NCBI GenBank assembly: GCA_963816535.1
Contig: CAWFKW010000006.1
Location: 310,001-374,000, forward strand
DNA from: CAWFKW01 sp963816535
Lineage (GTDB): Bacteria > Bacteroidota > Ignavibacteria > Tepidaquicellales > OLB5
DNA: 64,000 nt
Direction of reading: 5' to 3'
The first letter of the stretch is position 1. Each line of letters opens with the position of its first letter. Made by a program: the position numbers and the translations under genes. Below, in pieces: positions 9,255 through 18,049 of this stretch. The notes under the pieces were generated by a model, which made no database searches, was not told the DNA's origin, and saw nothing but the letters and a program-made list of their open reading frames with translations.

Positions 9255-9291
9255 CAGCAGGTCGGGGGTTCAAGTCCCTTCGCCAGCTCCA
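9244..9291 (+). other. 3' half of tRNA-Thr(UGU): attachment-site remnant
   Basis: The stretch begins at the 3' half of the anticodon arm (TGATTTGTAATCA, anticodon TGT), continues with a variable loop and a T-arm (GTCGGGGGTTCAAGTCCC), and ends in CGCCAGCTCCA, including the encoded CCA. The D-arm and 5' acceptor strand are absent; the preceding sequence is AT-rich element DNA. It is therefore not a working tRNA but the duplicated 3' end left by integration into tRNA-Thr. The complete gene should lie left of this window. Confidence 0.8.
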
Positions 9292-9296
9292 AAATC

Positions 9297-9334
9297 AAAC
9301 CGTTGTGAGAAATCATGACGGTTTTTTTAATTTT
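9297..9334 (+). terminator. tRNA-Thr-associated terminator
   Basis: AAACCGT pairs with ACGGTTT, followed by TTTTAATTTT. Variants recur after the tRNA-end copies near 9455, 11440 and 15108, so it travels with the attachment scars. Confidence 0.65.
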
Positions 9335-9374
9335 GTCGGGGGTTTCCTGCCTAGAGTCCTTCGGACTCTTCGCG

Positions 9375-9447
9375 GGACTTCGATCAATCCCCAACGGGAT
9401 TGCTCTCAGCAAGTCCCGGAGTTTACCCGCCTCAGGCGGGCCAGCTC
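9375..9447 (+). repeat. 73-bp repeat ending like tRNA-Thr, copy 1
   Basis: The copy at 11358-11430 differs at about 5 positions. The unit contains nested hairpins (GACTTCGATCAATCCC...; ACCCGCCTCAGGCGGG) and ends in GCCAGCTC, then an AACCGTTG terminator start, matching the end of tRNA-Thr and its terminator at 9283-9305. It is probably a mutated attachment scar with an inserted hairpin. Confidence 0.65.
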
Positions 9448-9499
9448 AAAAAATTAACCGTTGCAGGTAATTGCAGTGGTCTTTTTTATACAGTGCGCT

Positions 9500-9581
9500 C
9501 TGAGTCTCTCCGAAGGAGGACTCAGACTTCCTGGGATATTTTATTTGTTTCCTATGAGTCCCTCTTCGAGGAGACTCATAG
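9500..9581. repeat. Two strong hairpins downstream of the T9SS protein gene
   Basis: 9500-9525 folds as CTGAGTC...GACTCAG with a UCCGAAGGA top; 9552-9581 folds as CTATGAGTC...GACTCATAG with a UCUUCGAGGA top. They share the GAGTC/GACTC core and lie just past the stop of the leftward gene 9601-10872, so they may stabilise or end its mRNA. Confidence 0.5.
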
Positions 9582-9600
9582 TGTACGGTATTCCTTAACG

Positions 9601-10872
9601 CTACTTCAGCAAAACCATCTTCTTTGTTTCGGTATAATTCCCGGAAACCAACCTATAGTAATAAACTCCGCTGGGATAATTGGTCGCATCCCAAGTGGTT
9701 TCATAGATACCTGCAATAAGCGCTTGATTTACTAATGTCTTAACTTCTCTGCCTAAAACATCATATATCCTAATTGTGCTAAAAGACGATTTGGGAATGG
9801 CAAACTTTAACTTAGTGTCCGGATTAAATGGATTCGGATAATTTTGATGAAGTGAATATCTATTTGGCACTTCAGTGCTGATGGGAATAATACCGATTGG
9901 ACCCAATGACCTTGCAATTCCGCCATTATCCCTGATTGCCCACATACTTGTACCACTCCTCGACATGGAAATATGATTGAAATTTCCGGATGAGGCAGTA
10001 TAATCGTTTGACCAGCTGGAACCATTATTAGTAGAGGAATAAACAGATGCTCCTCTTACATAGCACCAGTAATTTCCGCTGCCTGTGATTCCGAGTATAT
10101 TACCGCTTCCCGGAGCAGTTAAAGTTGTCCAGTTAATTCCGGTGTCAGTTGAATAAAGCAGTATCGTTCCGCCTGTCATTACAGTGTTTGGAGTAGCGTT
10201 GTGGTTGACCCAAATAGCCAAGCTATTAACTAAACCGGTAGTGGTTCGGGTTGAAACAGTATTATTGGAATCTGAGTAATATACTCTGGTGTTGCTTGTA
10301 CCGATAAATACTCCCCCTGCTCCGATGGCTGCTGAATTGTTCCATCCTGCTTCTGAACCCGATTGAGGTATGTATGGTACATGGCTACCCAGGGAATCCC
10401 AACTGGAACCACCGTCATAGCTGCTCCAAAGTGACCATCTGCCTCCAACGGGGTCACCCTCTATATATATATGTTGTGTGGGGCCGTATCCTCCTTCTAT
10501 GGCATCTATAAAACCTCCGGTTTGAGTAAATGTCTGAGTCCATGTGCTTCCTCCGTTAACAGTTTTATATACAAAAGCAGAGGTAGTTGAGCCCGAGACA
10601 ACTGCAGTATCAGCGCTTATTCCCCAGATACAATATAAAGTTAATGATGCGTTGGGTGAAGTTACAGAAGTCCAGGTTGTCCCGCCGTTAGTTGTTAAAA
10701 GTATTTTGCCGGATGCTCCGCAGGTCCAAACGACATTATTATCAACTGCATTTACTGAATTAAGTCCAGTCGTTATCCCTGAAGTTTGCTCAACCCATTG
10801 AGCGTTTGAGCTATTTAAAAAACAATAAAGTAAAAAAATAATTGATAAAATTGTTAATTTTATTGAGTTCAT
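9601..10872 (-). CDS. Secreted beta-propeller (BNR/Ycf48-like) protein with T9SS sorting domain
   Basis: 423 residues with an N-terminal signal peptide (hydrophobic to 'LNSSNAQ', cleavage near 24). About 25-320 hold repeated 'TTNGGTTWT', 'TVNGGSTWT' and 'STDTGINWT' Asp-box units of a BNR/Ycf48-type propeller. The C-terminal 90 residues are a type A T9SS signal: 'QNYPNPFNPDTKLKF', then 'IRIYDVLGREVKTLV', and the end 'YTETKKMVLLK'. It should cross the outer membrane through the type IX system. It lies between two tRNA-Thr-like scars. The ligand is unknown. Confidence 0.85.
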   Translation of the reverse strand: MNSIKLTILSIIFLLYCFLNSSNAQWVEQTSGITTGLNSVNAVDNNVVWTCGASGKILLTTNGGTTWTSVTSPNASLTLYCIWGISADTAVVSGSTTSAFVYKTVNGGSTWTQTFTQTGGFIDAIEGGYGPTQHIYIEGDPVGGRWSLWSSYDGGSSWDSLGSHVPYIPQSGSEAGWNNSAAIGAGGVFIGTSNTRVYYSDSNNTVSTRTTTGLVNSLAIWVNHNATPNTVMTGGTILLYSTDTGINWTTLTAPGSGNILGITGSGNYWCYVRGASVYSSTNNGSSWSNDYTASSGNFNHISMSRSGTSMWAIRDNGGIARSLGPIGIIPISTEVPNRYSLHQNYPNPFNPDTKLKFAIPKSSFSTIRIYDVLGREVKTLVNQALIAGIYETTWDATNYPSGVYYYRLVSGNYTETKKMVLLK

Positions 10873-10984
10873 TTTATTCCTTTATAAAATATTAAATATT
10901 ATAGAATTTATTATTTTAGAATGACGTATATTAACAATTATTTTCAGTTTTTACAAGTTTAATTTTAAAATATCTGTCTCTGAT

Positions 10985-11149
10985 TTAATGCTGAGTTGTT
11001 CGGCCCAATCCGATGAGAAGTCCTTCATGGCCGTGAATGTAGCAGAGCCGATACAGGTCTTCGTACTGAACCACTTCTCCAACTAGCTGAGCGCCATCCT
11101 TGGTGGCCCTGGATAACATTTCGTCAATGTTGTCAACATGGTATAACCC
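10985..11149 (-). pseudogene. VOC-family (glyoxalase/dioxygenase fold) gene remnant
   Basis: On the minus strand, only the C-terminal 50 or so residues of a VOC protein remain: '...YHVDNIDEMLSRATKDGAQL', then 'EVVQYEDLYRLCYIHGHEG' and the end 'LLIGLGRTTQH'. These match the last beta-alpha-beta-beta-beta module, with the Glu of 'HGHEG' at the metal-ligand site. The 5' end is cut at 11150 by the IS3-family remnant. Confidence 0.7.
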
Positions 11150-11357
11150 CGAAGAAATGGACAAATTAGTTAGGTGTATTATTTAGTTTTTCAAATTGCA
11201 TAGGAGATAAGTACCCGAGCGTCGAGTGTCTCCTTTGCCTGTTATAAAATACTTCGATATATTCAAATGACTTTTGCTTTGCTTCTTCTCTGGTTTTAAA
11301 TCTTTCCTTGAAAACAAGTTCACGTTTCAAAGTGCTGAAGAATGATGACTCTTTGTC
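11150..11357 (-). pseudogene. IS3-family transposase (OrfB) C-terminal remnant
   Basis: The minus strand reads 'SFFSTLKRELVFKERF', then 'REEAKQKSFEYIEVFYN' and 'RQRRHSTLGYLSPMQF', ending at a TAA (11166-11168). This is the end of the rve/DDE integrase domain of IS3 OrfB, including the final 'YN..R.H..LGY.SP' signature. The catalytic Asp residues are missing because the sequence is cut at 11358 by the 73-bp repeat. The bases 11150-11165 probably include the IS terminal inverted repeat. Confidence 0.78.
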
Positions 11358-11470
11358 GGACTTCGATCAATCCCAGTCAGGATTGCTCTCAGCAAGTCCC
11401 GGAGTCTACCCGCCTCAGGCGGGCCAGCTCCAAAATTCAAACCGTTGTGTGAGATTACAGTTTTTTTTAT
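11358..11470 (+). repeat. 73-bp repeat copy 2 plus tRNA-Thr-like end and terminator
   Basis: 11358-11430 repeats 9375-9447 with about 5 differences. It runs into CCAAAATTCAAACCGTTG, nearly the same as the flank of the tRNA-Thr remnant (9289-9305), and then a T-run. It cuts the IS3 remnant and starts the next cargo block, which suggests a recombination junction. Confidence 0.6.
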
Positions 11471-11515
11471 TTTAGGAGGACATTTAGGATACCAAAAATT
11501 ATATGAGTTCAAACC

Positions 11516-12751
11516 TCAATTTCTTCTTTTATATTTTTTCTTTTCTAAGTTTAAATGATATTCGTGTTTTTTTTCGTCATCTTTTTCTGGGTCGATTTTC
11601 ATGAATTCAAAGGAACGACCTCTTCTATATGGGCCATATAAACGAGCAAATTCTCCTTTGAAACTATAGAGTGTCTTAGCTTCTTGAAGCGATTTATCTT
11701 CTTTGCTGTAGTCTTTCTGCCACGGAAGTCGACCGTATTCGTCCATTGCTCCTCCACTACCGTCATCGTAACCCCATAACACACCACCTCCAAGATGAAT
11801 GGGTCTAGGATCGGGCATACAAAGATATCCATCACCATAAACATTCCATTGTGATTTTGATATATGCTCATCTGGGTATAACCATTCTTCCTTTGTTGCA
11901 GCGATATGATGCAGCGCTCTGCTTTTTATTATAAAGTTAATTTCTCTTACTTCTTGTTCAGTAAGATGTCGGAGAGTCTGAATGTCAGTAAATTTAAACA
12001 TTGCATTTCGTAGTGGGTTTGGATTCGGTCGTAAATCTACGGGTGATTGATATGGATTTCTAACCCATGAAAGATTTGTTAGTATTAGAATCTTTTCCAG
12101 GGATAATGGAAAAATTGTGTGAGTCCCCTGTAACCAAATATCAGGGTCATTATTTCCTCGGCACCAGTGAGAACGAGGCCCACATCTGCGATTGTAGACA
12201 GTTACCGGATGGTCAGAAATTATGAATTTAGTGTTTGATTGGGATGCGTCCGCAATTAGCCAAATGCATTCTGTCCAAATGGCACAATAAAGTTGTCTAA
12301 GCTGCATCATAAATTGCAAAATCTTATGCTGATCAATTGTTTTTAATCTATCGCTGAGCCAACCAAGCCCTTTCGGTGTCCTGAGTTTTTGGGTGCTCAT
12401 ATACATCATCAAATCTTGAAATGCATCACTATTGATTGAAGGATGTTCGAAGTTAGCAAAATATTCGACTCCATGTTTACCCCTTGAATCAATCTTCCCA
12501 AAAAATACTTGTTCTATTTTTGTTGATTCTTCAGCACCAAATTTTGTAGTATATAAGTCTTTCTCTGCAAAACAGTGTCTAAAGCCCAGTTTCCGAACAG
12601 CTTTTGTTTTATGAGCCCTTCCTTGAGAATCATAAAATGTTCTGGGTTTTAAATCGAGATAAAAAAGTTCTTTATCAATATATTCATTCGGCATGAATCT
12701 CCTTTGATACCAAACGGGAACATAGTGATTATTTCGATATTCAGTAGACAT
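11516..12751 (-). CDS. DUF4238 domain protein
   Basis: 411 residues. The N-terminus 'NNHYVPVWYQRRFMP' is the hallmark of DUF4238 ('NHYVPQFYLR.F'). The middle has the second conserved block 'FIISDHPVTVYNRRC', and the C-terminal 100 residues are charged. There is no signal peptide or membrane span. DUF4238 is a soluble family of unknown biochemistry that is frequent in accessory and defence-rich DNA. The gene lies 21 bp downstream of the HEPN-like gene on the same strand, so the two are probably one operon. Confidence 0.8.
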   Translation of the reverse strand: MSTEYRNNHYVPVWYQRRFMPNEYIDKELFYLDLKPRTFYDSQGRAHKTKAVRKLGFRHCFAEKDLYTTKFGAEESTKIEQVFFGKIDSRGKHGVEYFANFEHPSINSDAFQDLMMYMSTQKLRTPKGLGWLSDRLKTIDQHKILQFMMQLRQLYCAIWTECIWLIADASQSNTKFIISDHPVTVYNRRCGPRSHWCRGNNDPDIWLQGTHTIFPLSLEKILILTNLSWVRNPYQSPVDLRPNPNPLRNAMFKFTDIQTLRHLTEQEVREINFIIKSRALHHIAATKEEWLYPDEHISKSQWNVYGDGYLCMPDPRPIHLGGGVLWGYDDGSGGAMDEYGRLPWQKDYSKEDKSLQEAKTLYSFKGEFARLYGPYRRGRSFEFMKIDPEKDDEKKHEYHLNLEKKKYKRRN

Positions 12752-12772
12752 AACTATTCAATTAGGGAAATA

Positions 12773-13366
12773 TTATGGCCAAGGGCGCGGAAATTCTTTC
12801 ATTGGCAATGGCTTCTTATGCCATCGCGGATGATTATTACACAAAATTTCTATTACTTTTTCAAAAGAATTTTCAGCCAATAATAATGTATCATCTGTAA
12901 AAATGAAAATTTCATCTCTATATCGATCTGTATCTTTATCAATATCCAACTCATGATTTCTATTCTGTATATGGACTCTGTTTCGAATTTTACGTAAATG
13001 ATCTAAATCTTTGTACAGAGTATTGCTTGAATCTATTCCAAAAAGATTATGCGATCTAATTCGATCGATTAATTTCTTTAATTCATCGGTTTCTTTTGTT
13101 AATTTAAAAAAAGAAATAATCGATTTTTTCAAATTTGGAAGTGGGTCTTGTGTATGGCCGGTTATTCTCATGAAGAAGTCATAAAGACAGCATTCAATTA
13201 TTGCAAGCAATAAGACAATTATAGGCTTGTTAAAGTATTCGTCATCATTATAATGTTTTTTGGCCTTATATAACATTTCTACGATGCTGAAATTATAGTT
13301 TACATTATCCATTCTTTTGAATGACCAAAAAAACTGACTAGTATAATCCTTAAATTCTCGAGACAT
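12773..13366 (-). CDS. HEPN-like protein
   Basis: 197 mostly helical residues. The segment 'LDHLRKIRNRVHIQNRN' holds an Arg-Asn-x-x-His core close to the RNase motif (Rx4-6H) of HEPN domains, near the end of the helical bundle as in that superfamily. An upstream helix 'IVLLLAIIECCLYDFFM' would be the buried HEPN helix. HEPN proteins are ribonucleases or toxins in abortive infection and toxin-antitoxin systems. It is first in a two-gene leftward operon with the DUF4238 gene. HEPN assignment is moderate; toxicity is inference. Confidence 0.55.
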   Translation of the reverse strand: MSREFKDYTSQFFWSFKRMDNVNYNFSIVEMLYKAKKHYNDDEYFNKPIIVLLLAIIECCLYDFFMRITGHTQDPLPNLKKSIISFFKLTKETDELKKLIDRIRSHNLFGIDSSNTLYKDLDHLRKIRNRVHIQNRNHELDIDKDTDRYRDEIFIFTDDTLLLAENSFEKVIEILCNNHPRWHKKPLPMKEFPRPWP

Positions 13367-13621
13367 AATTTATGTAATTAAAACGTTCAAGTTCAATTCC
13401 TACAAATATAATTTCCTTCCTTTTCAGAGAAAATCTAATTCCTTTAAAAGGGATATCATAATTACTCATTCACAATTGTTGAAGCATTTGGAATTTCAAT
13501 TAATATACCAATTAATTATATTATGTGAATAACGCCCGTGAATAGAAAGATACAAATTTAATGAAACTTTGAATTTTACATGCTTCACCTTTTCATCAAT
13601 AATACTTAAATAAATCAGATT

Positions 13622-15055
13622 ATGTTAACAGCATTAATAATCCTAGCCGTACTAACTCTCATTGCGTTTATTCTTTTAATTAAAAAAAGTCAGGACGTAA
13701 GAACTAATAAGAAGGAAATTGCACAAAGAATACAAGAATTAGAGGAGTTCAAATATCAGTATAAAGGCATAATTGATGTAGATAGAATCATATCCGAAAA
13801 AAATGAGATCCTTAAAAACGTTAATCAAAATATCGCTAATCTAGCAATAGATTTTCAAAAACAAAAAGAGCAACTAAACCAAGATTTCGTTAGTAAAAGG
13901 AATATATACGAAAATCTTCTAAAAGAAATTTCAATAGTTGAAGAAAACTTAGAGGACATTTCCTATGGACTTTACAAGCCGCACTTCAACTATGACACTT
14001 CAGACGAATACAAACAGAAACTTGAAGAAATATGGAAGAATGAGAAGGATTTAATTAAATCTGAGGGGGCAGTATACTGTGCTACCGAATGGACTGTCAG
14101 TGGTAGTAGGGCTGAGGGGAAAAAAATGACAAAACATCAGTCAAAACTGATGCTTCGAGCATTCAACGGGGAATGTGATAGCGCCATTGCAAAAGTAACT
14201 TGGAGCAACATAGGAACGGTACAAACTCGCATTTCAAAGGCTTTCGAGGCAATCAATAATTTGGGTTCTACTAATAATATTTCAATAACAAATAAATACT
14301 TGGAACTGAAAGTGCAGGAACTCAATTTGGAATTTGAACTTCAGGAAAAAATTCATCAGGAAAAGGAAGAACAAAAGAAAATCAGAGAGCAAATGCGCGA
14401 AGAACAGAAAGTGCAAATCGAAATGGAGAAAGCTAAACAAGATGCAGAACATGAAGAGGCAATATATCAAAAAGCTTTGGAAAAAGCCAAGGCTGATGTT
14501 TCCAAGACAACGGGCACAGAACTTGATCTTCTAAACGAAAAAATCAAAACACTTGAACAAAACTTGCAAAAGGCGCAAGAGCAGAAAGCAAGAGCAATTT
14601 CCCGGGCTCAACAAACAAAATCAGGATATGTTTACATCATCTCGAACATAGGTTCATTTGGTGAAAATGTTTATAAATTTGGGATGACAAGAAGATTAGA
14701 TCCTCAAGATAGAATCGATGAACTCGGTAATGCTTCTGTTCCGTTTGATTTTGACGTTCACGGTTTAGTTTATACTGAAAATGCACCTGAATTGGAAAAC
14801 AAACTACATTCTCATCTAAATGAAAAAAGACTTAATCTGGTTCATTTGCGCAGAGAATTCTTTAACGTAACAATGGAAGAGATTGAGCAAGTTATTAAAG
14901 AATTTAATCTCGATATCCAGTTAACAAAATTAGCAGAGGCTAAGGAATACAGAATGTCTCAGTCTATAAGAGAAAGCAAGCAGAAACAAACAGCAAATCA
15001 AGCAGATGCGACAGTAACGAAGGAACTTGATAAATTTCCAACGTCTTTAAACTGA
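13622..15055 (+). CDS. DUF4041 / T5orf172 GIY-YIG nuclease-like protein
   Basis: 477 residues. 1-22 is a membrane anchor ('LIILAVLTLIAFILLI'), followed by a coiled coil to about 110, the DUF4041 core (about 120-240, 'EGAVYCATEWTVSGSRAEG'), a second highly charged coiled coil (240-330), and a C-terminal T5orf172/GIY-YIG domain with 'GYVYIISN', 'VYKFGMTRR', 'ELENKLHSHL' and 'RREFF'. Such proteins occur in phages and defence-rich islands, and nuclease activity is likely but unproven. It lies divergently from the HEPN/DUF4238 pair, and a tRNA-Thr-like scar and terminator follow. Confidence 0.82.
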   Translation: MLTALIILAVLTLIAFILLIKKSQDVRTNKKEIAQRIQELEEFKYQYKGIIDVDRIISEKNEILKNVNQNIANLAIDFQKQKEQLNQDFVSKRNIYENLLKEISIVEENLEDISYGLYKPHFNYDTSDEYKQKLEEIWKNEKDLIKSEGAVYCATEWTVSGSRAEGKKMTKHQSKLMLRAFNGECDSAIAKVTWSNIGTVQTRISKAFEAINNLGSTNNISITNKYLELKVQELNLEFELQEKIHQEKEEQKKIREQMREEQKVQIEMEKAKQDAEHEEAIYQKALEKAKADVSKTTGTELDLLNEKIKTLEQNLQKAQEQKARAISRAQQTKSGYVYIISNIGSFGENVYKFGMTRRLDPQDRIDELGNASVPFDFDVHGLVYTENAPELENKLHSHLNEKRLNLVHLRREFFNVTMEEIEQVIKEFNLDIQLTKLAEAKEYRMSQSIRESKQKQTANQADATVTKELDKFPTSLN

Positions 15056-15077
15056 TGAGGGCTTTTTGACCCTACAT

Positions 15078-15140
15078 TTCTTCGAGTCGTAGATTAGCTT
15101 CAGAATTAAACCGTTGTAAGTGATTACAGCGGTTTTTTGT
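15078..15140 (+). terminator. Terminator with decayed tRNA-Thr-like end
   Basis: AACCGTTGTAA pairs with TTACAGCGGTT, then TTTTTGTTTT. The preceding bases (TTCGAGTC...AGCTTCAGAATTAAACC) align loosely with the tRNA-Thr 3' end and flank at 9269-9301. It is an efficient terminator for the DUF4041 gene; descent from the tRNA end is less certain. Confidence 0.55.
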
Positions 15141-15224
15141 TTTATTATAGATACTTAGGCCGATATATCGTTTTCATCTCCAAATAATAGCTTATATTTA
15201 GCAAAGTAAATAAATAATACAACT

Positions 15225-16130
15225 ATGAAACAAAAGTTATTTACGCTCATCCTTACATTATCAATAATTTCAATAAATAGTTATTCACAAAGCAAACATG
15301 AAACAGCGTCTGTTTCTCTCGGGTATGATTCGCTGTTATTCGACGGCGAAAATGGGAACCAATACAATTTATTAAATACATCAGACGGTAAATGTAAGAT
15401 AAAAGTTCAGGATGTTTTCGGGGATGCAACGGGAACATTCATGGTTGATACGGTATTTGAAACCTGCGGAGAGAAGCATACAGATAAGGTCCGCAAAACC
15501 GGGCCGCTAAAAAGAGGGGTTGAGTTGATACCCGGATATGAAATAACCACCGGCGGAGAGGGATATAAGGGCAAGTCAGGGCACTTATATTCTAATATAC
15601 TTATGCTGGATTTAGGCCCATCAGCTGTGATGCTCGGCAGAAGAACCAGCGCTATTGTAGGCTCTGATTGTGAAATAAAACTTAATACCGGCTCCGCATT
15701 GGTTTCAGGCGACCATGAAATTATTACACCAAGAACAATAATAACGCATAAACAGACTAAGTATTCTGTAGAAAGCGTTCCGGACGGGTCGGATACAATG
15801 GATATTGTAAAAGTATTTGAAGGATCAGTTAAGGTAAATCCGCATACAAACACAGATTCTTCGGTCGCTCATTTCAAAAAAATAGGCGATATGCAGACTG
15901 AAATGGCTAAATTGAATGATGATTTGATAAATAAAAGAATTACAGTTGATGAGTACAAAGCTAAGATCACAGAATTAAACAATGAAATGAAAACAAGTGA
16001 AAATAGTCTGTCCAAAGAAGTTGATGTTAATGCAGGCTATCAGTGTACCGTTGACCACACCGGCAAAATTTCCGACCCTGTCCCGATTGAAACAACCGAA
16101 ACCCAATGGTTCGAAGATGTGGACAAGTAA
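15225..16130 (+). CDS. Exported FecR-like domain protein
   Basis: 301 residues with a signal peptide ('LFTLILTLSIISINSYSQ'). The core 'MLDLGPSAVMLGRRTSAIV' followed by 'IKLNTGSALVSGDHEIITPR' and 'VKVFEGSVKVN' is the FecR beta-roll pattern, in which a surface-scanning domain carries 'G.....TP.....V.GT...V'. The C-terminal part holds a helical hairpin (about 225-265) and a short tail. No membrane segment separates it from an anti-sigma domain, so it is not a classic FecR regulator but an exported or periplasmic FecR-fold protein. Confidence 0.62.
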   Translation: MKQKLFTLILTLSIISINSYSQSKHETASVSLGYDSLLFDGENGNQYNLLNTSDGKCKIKVQDVFGDATGTFMVDTVFETCGEKHTDKVRKTGPLKRGVELIPGYEITTGGEGYKGKSGHLYSNILMLDLGPSAVMLGRRTSAIVGSDCEIKLNTGSALVSGDHEIITPRTIITHKQTKYSVESVPDGSDTMDIVKVFEGSVKVNPHTNTDSSVAHFKKIGDMQTEMAKLNDDLINKRITVDEYKAKITELNNEMKTSENSLSKEVDVNAGYQCTVDHTGKISDPVPIETTETQWFEDVDK

Positions 16131-16164
16131 AACCCCGGAATACTGCAAGCAAAGTAATGGCAAT

Positions 16165-16196
16165 AAAAATGGCTCGAAATTTCGAGCCATTTTCTA
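16165..16196. terminator. Bidirectional terminator
   Basis: A perfect palindrome (AAAATGGCTCGAAA / TTTCGAGCCATTTT) between two convergent genes. Confidence 0.75.
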
Positions 16197-16244
16197 TGTT
16201 AGAATTACTTATTTATCGCGGTTTTAAAATGCGAATAAGAATCG

Positions 16245-17924
16245 TCATTTTGTTAATGCAAGCTTTCTTATTTCAGAATAACTACCGGCGGTCATCCTGT
16301 AAAAGTAAAGACCTGATGCAAGCGAGCTCATCGAAAGCGATATTTCATAGCTTCCCTGGTTCATGTATTCATTAACAGGCGTCATAACCTCGCGCCCAAG
16401 AACATCATAGATCGAGATCCGTACGTTTGATGCCTGTCCAACGTCGAACCTGATGGTCGTGGACGGGTTAAACGGATTCGGGAAATTCTGGTTGAGCGCA
16501 AAGCTGTTTGGCGGCGCAGTCTCAAGATTTGTGACGCCGGTTATATTCCCTGGCATGAATGACCCTGTGCCGTACTTAGCGCAAACCATGTTGGAGATCA
16601 CTCGATGTGTTGTCGGAAGCCCTGCAAGGAAACCGGTGATATACAAGTTTCCGTTATAGTCGGTCGCGAGGTCGTACCCGCAGTCGGTTCCGTTATTTGA
16701 AATGTGATACTTAGCCCTCAGAGTTCCATTACCTCTCAGAGAAAGGACGACAATATCTTCGCTTCCTGCAGCCGCTGATTGCTTGCTTGAGCCAATTACA
16801 TAATATGTGCTGTCGCCGTATCTTGCAACCGAGTATGCAATATCCGCGTTATGCGCCGTCGGGTCGTCATATCTCGAAAGGAACTGCTGAGTCCCGTCTG
16901 AAGCTTTGTACTTGATTGTAAGATAATCTTCGGTGTTTGCCGCAGTCGAGCTTTTGCTTGAACCTGTTACAACAACGTCTCCTGAGCTTGCAAAAATAAT
17001 TTTCCTTGCGATGTCGTCGCTGTTAGCCGAACCGTTGTAAGTTTTCAGCCACTGCTGCGCTCCCGATGTATTGTATTTAATAGTAACGAAATCTTTTCCG
17101 TTGCTGTAGGTAATAACGTACCCAGTAATGTAACTGTTGCCTGAACCGTCTGTAACTATTGAATTCGATTCTCCGTCGGTATTTGTGCACTCGCCGTTTG
17201 ATGTAGCAATCCACTGGCGGGCGCCTGCAGAATTGTATTTGACGGTCTCGAATTGTTTATAATTGCCGTTCCCTGAAGCCAGAGTATATCCTGTTACATA
17301 AATATTTGAACTGTTATCCACGGCAATTCCGTTCACGCCGTTTGTGCCTGAAGTGCCGTCCCCGGTTTTTACCCATTGCTGGGTTCCGGCCGGGTTGTAC
17401 TTAATTACCGTTAATTGATTTCCGCCGTTGCCGTAACTGTATCCGCCTATAATAGGGTTGCCGGCCGCATCTAAAACGATGCAGGTTGCAACATCGGGAT
17501 GGCTGCCTGAGCTTGTATATCTTTGCATCCACATCATTGCCCCGTCGGGGCCGTATTTAATGAGCGTCATATCTTTATCAGATGAAGCGCCTGTGCTTGT
17601 TCCGGCAACGTAGATATATCCGGAAGCGTCTTTTGCTATAGCGTAGCCTTCGTCAGTGGAGTTGCCTGGCCCGTTATAAATGGCCTTCCATTGCAGCGAT
17701 CCGTCTGCGCCGTATTTAATTGTTGTGATATCGTGGCCTGAAACAGGGCCTGAGGTATAACCGGTTATGTATGAATTTCCTGAAGAGTCAACCGTAATTG
17801 CTGTCCCAACATTTTCCCCGTCCCCCGAACCGCTGAAGCGATCCAAAAACACTGGCTGCGTATAAGTGTTTCCCCCGAAACACAATGCCAGAAAACTGAG
17901 TAGAATAGAAAGTTTTGTTTTCAT
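16245..17924 (-). CDS. SBBP-repeat beta-propeller protein with T9SS sorting domain
   Basis: 559 residues with a signal peptide ending near 'FGGNTYTQP'. About 30-460 are tandem SBBP units, each with 'G.GNSYITGYT' and 'TIKYG..G..QW' strands, forming a propeller. The C-terminal 90 residues are a T9SS type A domain: 'LNQNFPNPFNPSTTIRF', 'VRISIYDVLGREVMTPV' and 'YSEIRKLALTK'. It should be secreted or attached at the cell surface. It stands alone, with the palindromic terminator at its 3' end. The ligand is unknown. Confidence 0.85.
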   Translation of the reverse strand: MKTKLSILLSFLALCFGGNTYTQPVFLDRFSGSGDGENVGTAITVDSSGNSYITGYTSGPVSGHDITTIKYGADGSLQWKAIYNGPGNSTDEGYAIAKDASGYIYVAGTSTGASSDKDMTLIKYGPDGAMMWMQRYTSSGSHPDVATCIVLDAAGNPIIGGYSYGNGGNQLTVIKYNPAGTQQWVKTGDGTSGTNGVNGIAVDNSSNIYVTGYTLASGNGNYKQFETVKYNSAGARQWIATSNGECTNTDGESNSIVTDGSGNSYITGYVITYSNGKDFVTIKYNTSGAQQWLKTYNGSANSDDIARKIIFASSGDVVVTGSSKSSTAANTEDYLTIKYKASDGTQQFLSRYDDPTAHNADIAYSVARYGDSTYYVIGSSKQSAAAGSEDIVVLSLRGNGTLRAKYHISNNGTDCGYDLATDYNGNLYITGFLAGLPTTHRVISNMVCAKYGTGSFMPGNITGVTNLETAPPNSFALNQNFPNPFNPSTTIRFDVGQASNVRISIYDVLGREVMTPVNEYMNQGSYEISLSMSSLASGLYFYRMTAGSYSEIRKLALTK

Positions 17925-18049
17925 CGGGATTGTTTGTTTTAATTAATGAATGATTATTAATAAAAAATTCTGAAACTGAATTTTTTTTATGTGTAAAGAA
18001 CTCCCTCTTTACCGTAAAGCTATTTATAAAATTCCGATTCAACAATCAC

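Noticed and set aside
9244..9291. A complete tRNA-Thr gene
   Set aside because: Only the 3' half is present; the D-arm and 5' acceptor strand are absent from the sequence before it.
9400..9735. A plus-strand gene in the scar region
   Set aside because: It is composed of hairpin repeats and the antisense of the T9SS tail.
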